Shown: positions 52,861-61,179 of the stretch, piece by piece | How the letters are laid out: every line of letters begins with the position of its first letter | Position numbering within the stretch: position 1 is the first letter of the stretch | Source: an uncultured Pelagibacteraceae bacterium | GTDB lineage: Bacteria; Pseudomonadota; Alphaproteobacteria; Pelagibacterales; Pelagibacteraceae | Length of the DNA: 64,000 nt | Assembly (NCBI GenBank): GCA_902600205.1 | Contig: CACKIN010000004.1 | Span: 1-64,000 of the forward strand | Direction of reading: 5' to 3' | Notes under the pieces: generated by a model | Databases searched by the model: none | What the model saw: the letters and a program-made list of their open reading frames with translations, nothing else | Told to the model about the DNA's origin: nothing | Program-made: the position numbers and the translations under genes

Positions 52861-54012
52861 ATGAATTTAAAAGATTGTCACAATTTTAGTGATTTTAGAA
52901 AATTAGCTCAGAAAAAATTACCTTCTCCAATATTCCATTACATAGATGGTGCAGCAGATGATGAAATAACTTATGCGAGAAATACTAGTGCCTTTGACGA
53001 TGTTGATTTGGTACCGAATGTTTTAAGAGGAGTAGAAAATGTTGACCTTTCAACAACAATATTTGGAAAAAAATTGGACTTACCTTTTTACCTAGCACCA
53101 ACAGCTTTACAACGACTTTTTCATTATGACGGAGAAAGAGCAGTAGGAAAAGCAGCAAAAAAATTTAATACGATGTTCGGTGTTTCAGCTTTAGCAACCG
53201 TGAGTGTTGAAGAAATATCTTCCATGATTGATACACCTAAAATGTTTCAATTTTATTTTCATAAAGACAGAGGTCTTAACGACTCTTGTCTAGAAAGAGC
53301 AAAAGCAGCTAAGTTTGATGTTATGGCATTAACAGTAGATACTATTACTGGCGGAAACAGAGAGAGAGATTTAAGAACTGGCTTTACATCACCTCCAAAA
53401 TTAACTTTATCAAGTTTATTTAGTTTTGCTACAAAGCCTATGTGGGGAATAAATTATTTAACAAAAGGCAAGTTTGAATTACCACATCTTCAAGATTTTG
53501 TTAAAGAGGGCACCAGTACTAATTCCTCAATTGGAAGTTATTTTTCTACGATGTTAGATCAATCAATGAATTGGAAAGATGCTGAAAATCTTTGTTCAAA
53601 ATGGGGAGGTCATTTTGCTCTTAAAGGTATAATGAGCGTTGAAGATGCAAAAAGAGCTGTAGATATCGGATGTACCGGTATAATGGTTTCCAATCATGGT
53701 GGAAGACAACTTGATGGATCAAGGTCTCCATTTGATCAATTAGCAGAAATAGTTGATGCTGTAGGAGATAAACTTGATGTTATATGTGAGGGAGGAATTC
53801 ACAGAGGAACTCATATGCTTAAAGCTTTATCTCTAGGTGCTAAAGCATGTTCAGGTGGAAGGCTTTATTTATACGCACTAGCTGCTGCAGGCCAAGCCGG
53901 CGTTGAAAGAGCTTTAAACCAATACAAAACAGAGCTGCACCGTGACATGAAACTAATGGGTTGCACAAAAATTAGCGATCTAAATAGAAGTAATTTAAGA
54001 TTCAGAAGATAA
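52861..54012 (+). CDS. FMN-dependent alpha-hydroxy acid dehydrogenase (LldD/glycolate oxidase family), copy 1
   Basis: 383 residues, (beta/alpha)8 barrel. The catalytic His and Arg are in S-N-H-G-G-R-Q-L-D-G, and I-F-H-Y-I-D-G-A-A-D-D-E near the start binds substrate. The FMN-phosphate loop reads E-G-G-I-H-R-G-T-H where the family has D-G-G-V-R-x-G, so the usual Arg of this loop is His here. Oxidises L-lactate, glycolate or similar, passing electrons to oxygen or a carrier. Tandem paralogue of the next gene, overlapping it by one base. Confidence 0.88.
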   Translation: MNLKDCHNFSDFRKLAQKKLPSPIFHYIDGAADDEITYARNTSAFDDVDLVPNVLRGVENVDLSTTIFGKKLDLPFYLAPTALQRLFHYDGERAVGKAAKKFNTMFGVSALATVSVEEISSMIDTPKMFQFYFHKDRGLNDSCLERAKAAKFDVMALTVDTITGGNRERDLRTGFTSPPKLTLSSLFSFATKPMWGINYLTKGKFELPHLQDFVKEGTSTNSSIGSYFSTMLDQSMNWKDAENLCSKWGGHFALKGIMSVEDAKRAVDIGCTGIMVSNHGGRQLDGSRSPFDQLAEIVDAVGDKLDVICEGGIHRGTHMLKALSLGAKACSGGRLYLYALAAAGQAGVERALNQYKTELHRDMKLMGCTKISDLNRSNLRFRR

Positions 54013-55163
54013 TGAGTCTAAAGAATTGTTACAATTTCGAGGACTTTAGAAAGCTAGCAAAAAAAAAATTACCTGCCCCGATTTTTCATTATATTGATGG
54101 TGGAGCTGACGATGAAGTCACAATGAATAGAAACACAGATTCATTTAATGACTGCGATCTAGTCCCAAATATTTTAAATAGTGTTGGTGAGCCAGATTTA
54201 AAAACTGAGGTTTTTGGAACAAAAATGGACATGCCAATTTTTTTGTCCCCTACTGCTATGCAAAGTTTATATCATCCAGATGGAGATAAAGCATCTGCTC
54301 GTGCAGCAGAAAAATTTGGTACAATTTATAGCATGTCTACAATGGCATCTTTTTCGATCGAAGAAATTGCAAATCTTTCAAGTGGACCGAAAATTTTTCA
54401 ATTATATATCCATAAAGATCAATCTATAACCGACGACTTAATTGATAGATGTAAAAGAGCAAACTTCAATGGTATGTGTATTACTGTTGATACAATTGTT
54501 GCTGGAAATAGAGAAAGGGACCATAGAACAGGTTTTACAACACCTCCAAAATTTACACTAGATAGTCTAATGAGTTTCGCCATGAGACCGCAGTGGGTAT
54601 TTAATTATTTTACAAACAAGAAATTTGAATTAGCTAATCTTAAAGATAAAGTTGAAAAAGGAACAAATATTGCTCAATCAGTAATGGGTTATATAAATGA
54701 ACAGTATGATCCAGCTATGAATTGGAAAGATGCAGAATATTGTATCAAAAAATGGGATGGACCTATTGCTCTTAAAGGAGTTATGTCAGTTGAAGATGCA
54801 AAAAAAGCAATCGATATAGGCTGCACAGCTATAATGATATCAAATCATGGAGGAAGACAACTTGATGGATCTAGATCTCCATTTGATCAGGTAAAAGCTA
54901 TTAGGAATGCAGTAGGTGATAAATTAGAGGTTATATTAGATGGTGGCGTTAGAAGAGGTACACATGTATTGAAAGCACTTGCGGCGGGTGCGACAGCTTG
55001 TAGTTTCGGCAAAGCATTTTTGTTTAGTTTAGGGGCTGGCGGACAACAAGGTATTGAGAGATTATTACAAAATATGCATGATGAAATAAGACGTAACATG
55101 ATATTGATGGGCTGCAAAAGTATCAAAGACCTTGATGAATCAAAAATTATTTTCCGAAAATAA
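54012..55163 (+). CDS. FMN-dependent alpha-hydroxy acid dehydrogenase (LldD/glycolate oxidase family), copy 2
   Basis: 383 residues, the same length as copy 1 and clearly its paralogue over the whole length. The active-site S-N-H-G-G-R-Q-L-D-G is identical and the FMN loop D-G-G-V-R-R-G-T-H is canonical apart from the last residue. The following G-R-A motif of the family reads G-K-A here. It may prefer a different hydroxy acid from copy 1. Starts with ATG in a TAATG overlap, so it is translationally coupled. Confidence 0.88.
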   Translation: MSLKNCYNFEDFRKLAKKKLPAPIFHYIDGGADDEVTMNRNTDSFNDCDLVPNILNSVGEPDLKTEVFGTKMDMPIFLSPTAMQSLYHPDGDKASARAAEKFGTIYSMSTMASFSIEEIANLSSGPKIFQLYIHKDQSITDDLIDRCKRANFNGMCITVDTIVAGNRERDHRTGFTTPPKFTLDSLMSFAMRPQWVFNYFTNKKFELANLKDKVEKGTNIAQSVMGYINEQYDPAMNWKDAEYCIKKWDGPIALKGVMSVEDAKKAIDIGCTAIMISNHGGRQLDGSRSPFDQVKAIRNAVGDKLEVILDGGVRRGTHVLKALAAGATACSFGKAFLFSLGAGGQQGIERLLQNMHDEIRRNMILMGCKSIKDLDESKIIFRK

Positions 55164-55204
55164 ATAAAAATTACTAATATAAAAAATAAGTAAAAAAAAT
55201 TAAA

Positions 55205-55236
55205 TATAATAGACATATACTAACTTTTCAGTTAGT
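55205..55236 (+). promoter_or_regulatory. Candidate -10 box and start-of-transcript hairpin for the aminotransferase gene
   Basis: A perfect TATAAT (55205-55210) followed by ACTAAC (55219-55224), six bases, and GTTAGT (55231-55236). Transcription would start near 55217, placing the hairpin at the very 5' end of a leader of about 43 bases. No good -35 element was seen. Confidence 0.35.
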
Positions 55237-55259
55237 TTCCACACCTTAAAATTAAAGTT

Positions 55260-56426
55260 ATGAAATTAGCAAAAAGTTTAGAAAATTTAGGAACAGAGTC
55301 TGCTTTCAGTGTCTTAGCTGAAGCGAAAGCATTAGAGGCTAAAGGTCATCCAATGATACATTTGGGTTTAGGACAACCAGATTTTAAAACTCCAAAACAT
55401 GTAGTCGAGGCTGCTAAGAAAGCTTTAGATGATGGCCATCATGGTTATGTTATGTCAAATGGAATTCCAGAATGTAGGCAAGCTGTAACAAGATGGATTA
55501 AAAAACGTTACAATACAGATATAGACTTTGAAAGAATTTTAATTATGCCAGGTGGAAAACCTACAATGAGTTATGCAATTCAGTGTTATGGTGAACCAGG
55601 AGCAGAAATAATCCATCCAACACCTGCATTTCCTATTTATGAGTCAATGATAAACTATACTGGATCTACTCCAGTACCATATGATCTAACTGAAGATAAA
55701 GATCTAAAGTTTGATCCTGATAAAATACTTTCTCTTATAACTGATAAAACAAGATTGTTAATTTTAATTAACCCCAACAATCCAACAGGAAGTTTTGTTG
55801 AGAAACCAGTTATAGATTATTTTGCCAAAGAATTAGAAAAACATCCGCATGTAACTATTTTAAGTGATGAAATTTATAGTAGACAAATATTTGATTACAA
55901 AGAAATGCCATCGTTCTTCCACTATGAAAATTTAAGAGATAGGCTTATTGTTCTAGAGGGTTGGAGCAAAGCATATTCAATGACTGGATGGAGATTAGGT
56001 TGGAGTTTTTGGCCAAAAGAACTTGTTGAACATGTAAACAAACTACTAATTAATAGTGTATCTTGCGTAAATGCAGCAGCACAGTTTGCTGGAATAGCTG
56101 CTTTAGATGGTCCAGATGACTCAATTAAAGATATGTTAGACAAGTTTACTTTAAGAAGAAATTTAATCCATACTGGTTTAAATGAGTTACCAGGAGTAGC
56201 ATGTAGTTTACCAGGTGGTGCGTTTTATGCTTTTCCAAATGTAAAAGGCACTGGAATGACAGGTGCAGAATTTTGTAAAAAAGCAATGCATGAGGCAGGC
56301 GTTGCAATAGTTCCAGGAACTGCTTTTGGTAAAACTTGCCAAGATTATGTGAGATTTAGTTTTGCCGCATCCAGAGATAACATACAACAGGCCTTAGAAA
56401 ACATAGGCAAGATGCTTTCTAAATAG
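55260..56426 (+). CDS. PLP-dependent class I aminotransferase
   Basis: 388 residues, fold type I. Substrate-binding L-G-Q-P-D-F near residue 37, N-N-P-T-G near 173, D-E-I-Y-S near 203 and the PLP Lys in G-W-S-K-A-Y-S-M-T-G-W-R-L-G. Aspartate/alanine/aromatic-type family; the substrate is not determined by sequence. Its neighbours (glycolate/lactate oxidation, glyoxylate reductase) would fit a glyoxylate- or pyruvate-linked transamination, an inference. Has its own candidate promoter upstream. Confidence 0.9.
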   Translation: MKLAKSLENLGTESAFSVLAEAKALEAKGHPMIHLGLGQPDFKTPKHVVEAAKKALDDGHHGYVMSNGIPECRQAVTRWIKKRYNTDIDFERILIMPGGKPTMSYAIQCYGEPGAEIIHPTPAFPIYESMINYTGSTPVPYDLTEDKDLKFDPDKILSLITDKTRLLILINPNNPTGSFVEKPVIDYFAKELEKHPHVTILSDEIYSRQIFDYKEMPSFFHYENLRDRLIVLEGWSKAYSMTGWRLGWSFWPKELVEHVNKLLINSVSCVNAAAQFAGIAALDGPDDSIKDMLDKFTLRRNLIHTGLNELPGVACSLPGGAFYAFPNVKGTGMTGAEFCKKAMHEAGVAIVPGTAFGKTCQDYVRFSFAASRDNIQQALENIGKMLSK

Positions 56427-56464
56427 ACTGTATTTTTTAAAAGAAACTTCTATAATATTTAATT

Positions 56465-57838
56465 ATGAATGAAATTGTTCAAACAGAATTAAAAAAAATT
56501 TTTAATGGAAGATTTTCAACATCAGAGTCCACTCGAGCAAACTATGCTAGAGGTGAAGACACTTATGACCCAATACTTTCAAAAGCTGTAGTATTTCCAG
56601 AGACAAATGAAGAAGTTTCTCAATTATTAAAGCTATGTAATGAGCATAAAATTCCAGTTGTTCCATTTGGTACAGGCACTTCTCTGGAAGGTCACGTTGT
56701 AGGAAATCAAAACGGTATTACTATTTCTCTTGAAAAAATGAACAAAGTTTTAAGCGTTAATGCTGAGGACTTTGATTGTAGAGTTCAAGCAAATGTTACA
56801 AGAAAACAATTAAATGAATATTTAAGAGAGGATGGAGTATTTTTTCCAATTGACCCGGGTGCAGACGCAGCTCTTGGTGGAATGGCTGCCACTTCGGCTT
56901 CTGGAACAATGGCTGTTAAATACGGTACAATGAGAACTGTAATTTCAGGTCTCACAGTTGTTCTTCCCAATGGAGATATTATTAAAACAGGAGCTAGAAC
57001 AAAAAAAACTTCTGCGGGATATAATCTCACAAATTTATTTATAGGTTCAGAAGGAACGCTTGGAATAATTACTGAAGTACAATTAAGATTATCACCCATA
57101 CCTGAAAGTATAATGAGTGCAGTTTGCTATTTCCCAGATTTAGACTCTGCAGTAAAAGCATCACAAGAAGTTATTCAGTACGGTGTTCCAATTGCAAGAA
57201 TTGAAATGCTTAACAAAGATCAGATGGAAATTAGTATTAAATATTCAAAACTAGAAAACATAAAAGCATCACCGACATTATTTTTTGAATTCCATGGGAG
57301 TGAGGCTTCAAATAATGAAAATATTGGTATTGTAGAGGAAATTTCTAAAAGTAATGGTGGAAGTGATTTTCAATGGGCATCTTCTCCCGAAGAACAAAAA
57401 AAATTATGGAAAGCAAGACATGATGTTTATTACTCTGTTAAAGCTTTAGGAAACGACATGAAAGTTTATTCAACAGACGTTTGTGTTCCAATTTCAAGAT
57501 TAGTCGAGTGTATATCTTGGGCAGAAAAAGAAGTACAAAAACTAGGTTTAACTGCTCCAATGGTAGGCCACGTAGGTGATGGAAATTTTCACTCTATTGT
57601 TCTTTATGACCCAGAGGATCATGAAAAACAAAAAAAAATTCGACAATACAGTGATGATTTAATAAACAAAGCACTTGAGCTTGAAGGAACAATCACTGGA
57701 GAACACGGTATAGGTCTTCAAAAGAAACATTATTTGCTTAGAGAACATCCAGACAATGTACCCGTTATGAAATCTATTAAAAGATCTTTGGATGTAAATA
57801 ACATAATGAATCCCGGTAAAATTTTCGATTTAAATTAA
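56465..57838 (+). CDS. FAD-linked oxidase, GlcD-like (glycolate / D-lactate dehydrogenase)
   Basis: 457 residues, FAD-binding type 4 (PCMH) family. V-P-F-G-T-G-T-S-L-E-G-H-V-V-G is the FAD pyrophosphate loop, then G-S-E-G-T-L-G-I-I-T-E, and the C-terminal cap with G-H-V-G-D-G-N-F-H and G-E-H-G-I-G. It resembles D-lactate dehydrogenase/GlcD. No glcE or glcF gene follows, so it may act alone. Works with the hydroxy-acid dehydrogenases upstream. Confidence 0.9.
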   Translation: MNEIVQTELKKIFNGRFSTSESTRANYARGEDTYDPILSKAVVFPETNEEVSQLLKLCNEHKIPVVPFGTGTSLEGHVVGNQNGITISLEKMNKVLSVNAEDFDCRVQANVTRKQLNEYLREDGVFFPIDPGADAALGGMAATSASGTMAVKYGTMRTVISGLTVVLPNGDIIKTGARTKKTSAGYNLTNLFIGSEGTLGIITEVQLRLSPIPESIMSAVCYFPDLDSAVKASQEVIQYGVPIARIEMLNKDQMEISIKYSKLENIKASPTLFFEFHGSEASNNENIGIVEEISKSNGGSDFQWASSPEEQKKLWKARHDVYYSVKALGNDMKVYSTDVCVPISRLVECISWAEKEVQKLGLTAPMVGHVGDGNFHSIVLYDPEDHEKQKKIRQYSDDLINKALELEGTITGEHGIGLQKKHYLLREHPDNVPVMKSIKRSLDVNNIMNPGKIFDLN

Positions 57839-57848
57839 TTACATATCT

Positions 57849-58802
57849 ATGAAAAAAATTTTGGTTACAAGAAGATTGCTAAGATCTTGTGAAGACAAGG
57901 CTAAAGAAATTTTTGATGCAAATTTGAATTTAAACGATGAACTATATTCTCAAAAAAAACTTGTTGAAATGAGCGATGGCTGTGATGGAATATTATCAGC
58001 TCTTACTGATAAGTTAGATGCTGAAACAATAAATCAATTACCCGATACTGTAAAAATATTATCAAATTTTGCAGTTGGTTTTGGAAATATTGATTTGGAT
58101 GCAGCAAGAAATAGAGGAATTGCAGTGACTAATACTCCAGATGTTTTGACAGATGCAACAGCTGAAATAGGGGTTCTTTTAATATTGGGTGCTTGCAGAA
58201 GAGCTTCTGAGGGAATTGAAAGAGCAAGAGAAGGAGGTTGGGTTTGGTCAGCAGATTTATTAATAGGAAAACAATTAACTGGAACTAGATTGGGAATATT
58301 AGGAATGGGAAGAATTGGACAAAAGATTGCAAAAGTCGCTAAATCGCTGGGTATGGTTATTCATTATCACAATAGATCAAAGCTAACTGAGGATAAGGAG
58401 CAGGGAGCAGTTTATCATGACAACCTAAAAGATTTGTTATCAGTTTCAGATGTATTATCTGTTTGCTGTCCTGCATCGAAAGAGACAATTAACATGATAA
58501 ACAAAGATACAATAGAATATTTGCCCAAAGGAGCAATTGTAACTAATGTTGCAAGGGGCGATATAATAGAGGATGAGGCAATGGTTGATGCTCTTGATAG
58601 AAGAAAAGTTTATGCAGTTGGATTAGATGTCTACAAAAATGAGCCAAATTTAAACAAAGGTTATTATAGGCATAAAAGCGCGTTTATTCTTCCACATTTA
58701 GGTAGTGCAACCAAGGAAACTAGAACAGCAATGGCTAATTTAGCAATAGACAACCTTGATGAATTTTTTAAGACAGGAAATTGCAAAAATAAAGTCAATT
58801 AA
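57849..58802 (+). CDS. 2-hydroxyacid dehydrogenase, glyoxylate/hydroxypyruvate reductase type
   Basis: 317 residues, D-isomer specific 2-hydroxyacid dehydrogenase. Rossmann G-M-G-R-I-G, catalytic Arg in N-V-A-R-G-D, Glu in K-N-E-P, His in L-P-H-L-G-S-A-T. The pattern is that of glyoxylate reductase/GyaR. It can reduce glyoxylate or hydroxypyruvate with NAD(P)H. 10 bases after the glcD-like gene, so likely co-transcribed. Confidence 0.9.
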   Translation: MKKILVTRRLLRSCEDKAKEIFDANLNLNDELYSQKKLVEMSDGCDGILSALTDKLDAETINQLPDTVKILSNFAVGFGNIDLDAARNRGIAVTNTPDVLTDATAEIGVLLILGACRRASEGIERAREGGWVWSADLLIGKQLTGTRLGILGMGRIGQKIAKVAKSLGMVIHYHNRSKLTEDKEQGAVYHDNLKDLLSVSDVLSVCCPASKETINMINKDTIEYLPKGAIVTNVARGDIIEDEAMVDALDRRKVYAVGLDVYKNEPNLNKGYYRHKSAFILPHLGSATKETRTAMANLAIDNLDEFFKTGNCKNKVN

Positions 58803-58877
58803 CAATCTCAAGTTGTATTTAACCCATTTGTCCTAATTTTTAAAATGACTCTAAGTTACATTTATGTTTAATTATCA

Positions 58878-58893
58878 TTAGTTAATTAACTAA
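58878..58893 (+). promoter_or_regulatory. 16-bp perfect palindrome upstream of the TRAP operon
   Basis: TTAGTTAATTAACTAA reads the same on both strands and ends at the first base of the AAGAGGAG ribosome binding site (58893-58900), which is six bases before the ATG at 58907. It could be an operator half-site pair or a hairpin near the RBS. Flanking bases do not extend the symmetry. Confidence 0.45.
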
Positions 58894-58906
58894 AGAGGAG
58901 AAATAA

Positions 58907-60040
58907 ATGATTAAAGACAAAAAACTAATGAAGGTAAAAAAAACGCCTTCAAGACGTAAGTTCTTTAAAGCTGCTGCTGCAACAGGTGTTGCCGCTGTAG
59001 CTGCATCATCTTTGTCTGCTCCAGCTGTTGCCAAAGACAGAATTGAAGTTTCAATGGTAGCAACTTGGGGAAGAGATTTCCCAGGTCTAGGAACTGGTGC
59101 ACAAAGATTTGCGCAAAGAATTGGTGATGTAAGTGATGGAAGAATTCAAGTTACTTACTACGCTGCGAACGAAAGAGTTAAGGCATTTGACTCATTTGAT
59201 GAAGTTGCTTCAGGTAACTCTCAAATGTATCATGCTGCAGACTATTATTGGGTGAAAAAAGATCCTGCTTGGGGTTACTTCACTGCAGTACCTTTCGGTT
59301 TCACTTACACAGAAATGAATGCTTGGATCAGATTTGCTGGTGGTCAACAATTATGGGATGAATTAGCAGATAAATTTGGTCTAAAAAATTTCATGTGTGG
59401 TGATACAGGAGTTCAAATGGGTGGATGGTTTAACAAGAAAATCAGAAGTCCAAATGACTTTAAAGGTTTAAAAATGCGTATGCCTGGATTAGGTGGTCAA
59501 GTTATTGGTAAACTTGGAGGATCTCCAGTTTCACTTCCTGGTGGACAGATTTATGAAAACTTAGTGTCTGGTGCAATTGATGCAACAGAATGGGTTGGTC
59601 CATGGAATGATGAAGCAATGAAATTCCAAGAAGCAGCTAAATACTACTACTATCCTGGAATGCACGAACCTGGTTCAATGTTAGCTTGTGGATGTAATAA
59701 ATCTTGGTTTACAAGTTTATCAAAATCAGATCAGTTGTTAATCGAAGCTTGTGCATCTACTGAAAACGACGTTATGATGTCAGAGTACAATGCTAAAAAC
59801 GGAGCAGCATTAGCTAGATTGATAAACGACCATGGTGTTAAACTAGAGAAGTTTAGTGATAAAGTTTACGATGGTTTTGGAAAAGCAGCAGAGGAAGTTT
59901 TTGAGGAAACTAGAGCAAGTAGTGGTCTCGCTGAGAGAATCCACACAAGTTTCTTAAAAGCTAGAAAAGAAATTGGTGCTTGGACAAACCTATCAGACTC
60001 ACCTTACATTCAGCAAAGAAACAGAGTGCTAGGAATGTAA
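58907..60040 (+). CDS. TRAP transporter solute-binding protein (DctP family, Tat signal)
   Basis: 377 residues. Twin-arginine signal S-R-R-K-F-F-K-A-A-A-A-T-G with an A-V-A-K cleavage region near residue 42. Mature start S-M-V-A-T-W-G-R-D-F-P-G-L-G-T-G-A-Q-R-F-A, the pattern of the TakP/FcbT1 branch whose known members bind alpha-keto or alpha-hydroxy monocarboxylates such as pyruvate or lactate. Very strong RBS (AAGAGGAG); the second ATG at 58928 lacks one. First gene of the TRAP operon; a terminator follows, so this gene is probably made in excess over the permeases. Confidence 0.92.
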   Translation: MIKDKKLMKVKKTPSRRKFFKAAAATGVAAVAASSLSAPAVAKDRIEVSMVATWGRDFPGLGTGAQRFAQRIGDVSDGRIQVTYYAANERVKAFDSFDEVASGNSQMYHAADYYWVKKDPAWGYFTAVPFGFTYTEMNAWIRFAGGQQLWDELADKFGLKNFMCGDTGVQMGGWFNKKIRSPNDFKGLKMRMPGLGGQVIGKLGGSPVSLPGGQIYENLVSGAIDATEWVGPWNDEAMKFQEAAKYYYYPGMHEPGSMLACGCNKSWFTSLSKSDQLLIEACASTENDVMMSEYNAKNGAALARLINDHGVKLEKFSDKVYDGFGKAAEEVFEETRASSGLAERIHTSFLKARKEIGAWTNLSDSPYIQQRNRVLGM

Positions 60041-60058
60041 TTACGTCTTTTATGTAAT

Positions 60059-60090
60059 TAAAAGGGCCCTTAATTGGGCCCTTTTTTTTA
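60059..60090 (+). terminator. Rho-independent terminator after the TRAP binding-protein gene
   Basis: AAAGGGCCC (60061-60069), loop TTAATT, GGGCCCTTT (60076-60084), then a T run. The nine-base stem is one of the few GC-rich elements in the window. It would separate the abundant binding-protein transcript from the permease genes that follow, with partial read-through likely. Confidence 0.92.
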
Positions 60091-60129
60091 GTTTCAATAA
60101 AAGTAAATTTTTAGTATTAAAAAAAACCT

Positions 60130-61179
60130 ATGGACTCCGAAAGTAAGATTACAGCACATTATTTAAGAATTTTAAGCTACTCTGTGTTAGCTTTTACGCT
60201 AGCATTTTTAATAAATAATATTCTTACAGTTTGGGTCGACTGGCCAGGAGTAAAAAAAATTTTTTCTCATTACGAATTATTTGGTTTTAAACAAAAAGCA
60301 CTTCAAGGATCAGAATTAAATTATGGTTATTTGCAAATTGGAATTTATTTGATTTGTATTGCTGGAGTTATTTTATACGTATTTAAAACATATTCTCAGA
60401 CACTGGAACATGATTCAGAAATATTATCAAAATTTTCTGCATATTTAGTTAGATCATCTTTTTGGGCTGTATTTCTAGTTGGTGTTGCTGATTTTATAAT
60501 TTCATTCATGGTTGTGGAAAGACTATGGGAAGCTATTTTTAGTCCTGAGGTTAAAGCTTTTATGGTTAAAGCTCCTGAAAGAATTACATTTATACATTTT
60601 CCAATTATTTTAGGATCTTTCATAATTGGATATTTTACAAAATCAGTCGGATTTATTTGGCTTGCAGTTCTAGTCGTACTAAGTGAATTTGTAATAGTAT
60701 TATCAAGATTTATATTTTCTTATGAGCAAGCTTTTCAGGGAGACCTTGTGAGATTTTGGTATGCAGCGCTATATCTATTTGCAAGTGCATATGCTCTAAT
60801 ACACGAAGGTCACGTAAGAGTAGATGTCCTTTACTCTTCTTTTAGTGAGAGAAAAAAAGCATGGACTAATTCGATAGGTTCAGCACTTCTTGGAGTACCA
60901 CTTTGTTTAATAGTTATCTTTTATGGTTTAAACGGTAAAGCAAGTATTATTAACGGACCCGTAGTTGCCTTTGAAGTAACTCAGCAAGGTTCTAACGGAC
61001 TATATCTACTTTATTTAATGGCTGTTTATTTAGGAGTTTTTGCAGTTACGATGTTGCTGCAATTCACAAGTTATTTTATGAGCAGTAGCCACAAACTTCT
61101 GCAAAATGATGAAGAGGTAAATATTTCAAAGGTCGATAAAACAAATAAAGTTAGTATCGAAAATATGGAGAGCCAATAG
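60130..61179 (+). CDS. TRAP transporter small permease (DctQ, FcbT2-like long form)
   Basis: 349 residues, longer than the usual 160-200. About seven to eight hydrophobic segments: an N-terminal part of about 180 residues (TMs near 12-30, 72-88, 112-132, 154-174) precedes the DctQ-type four-helix core, which carries A-L-Y-L-F-A-S-A-Y-A-L-I-H-E-G-H-V-R-V-D-V-L. A long DctQ is typical of the mannitol/chloroaromatic-type TRAP branch. Overlaps the large permease by one base (TAG / GTG). Confidence 0.85.
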   Translation: MDSESKITAHYLRILSYSVLAFTLAFLINNILTVWVDWPGVKKIFSHYELFGFKQKALQGSELNYGYLQIGIYLICIAGVILYVFKTYSQTLEHDSEILSKFSAYLVRSSFWAVFLVGVADFIISFMVVERLWEAIFSPEVKAFMVKAPERITFIHFPIILGSFIIGYFTKSVGFIWLAVLVVLSEFVIVLSRFIFSYEQAFQGDLVRFWYAALYLFASAYALIHEGHVRVDVLYSSFSERKKAWTNSIGSALLGVPLCLIVIFYGLNGKASIINGPVVAFEVTQQGSNGLYLLYLMAVYLGVFAVTMLLQFTSYFMSSSHKLLQNDEEVNISKVDKTNKVSIENMESQ

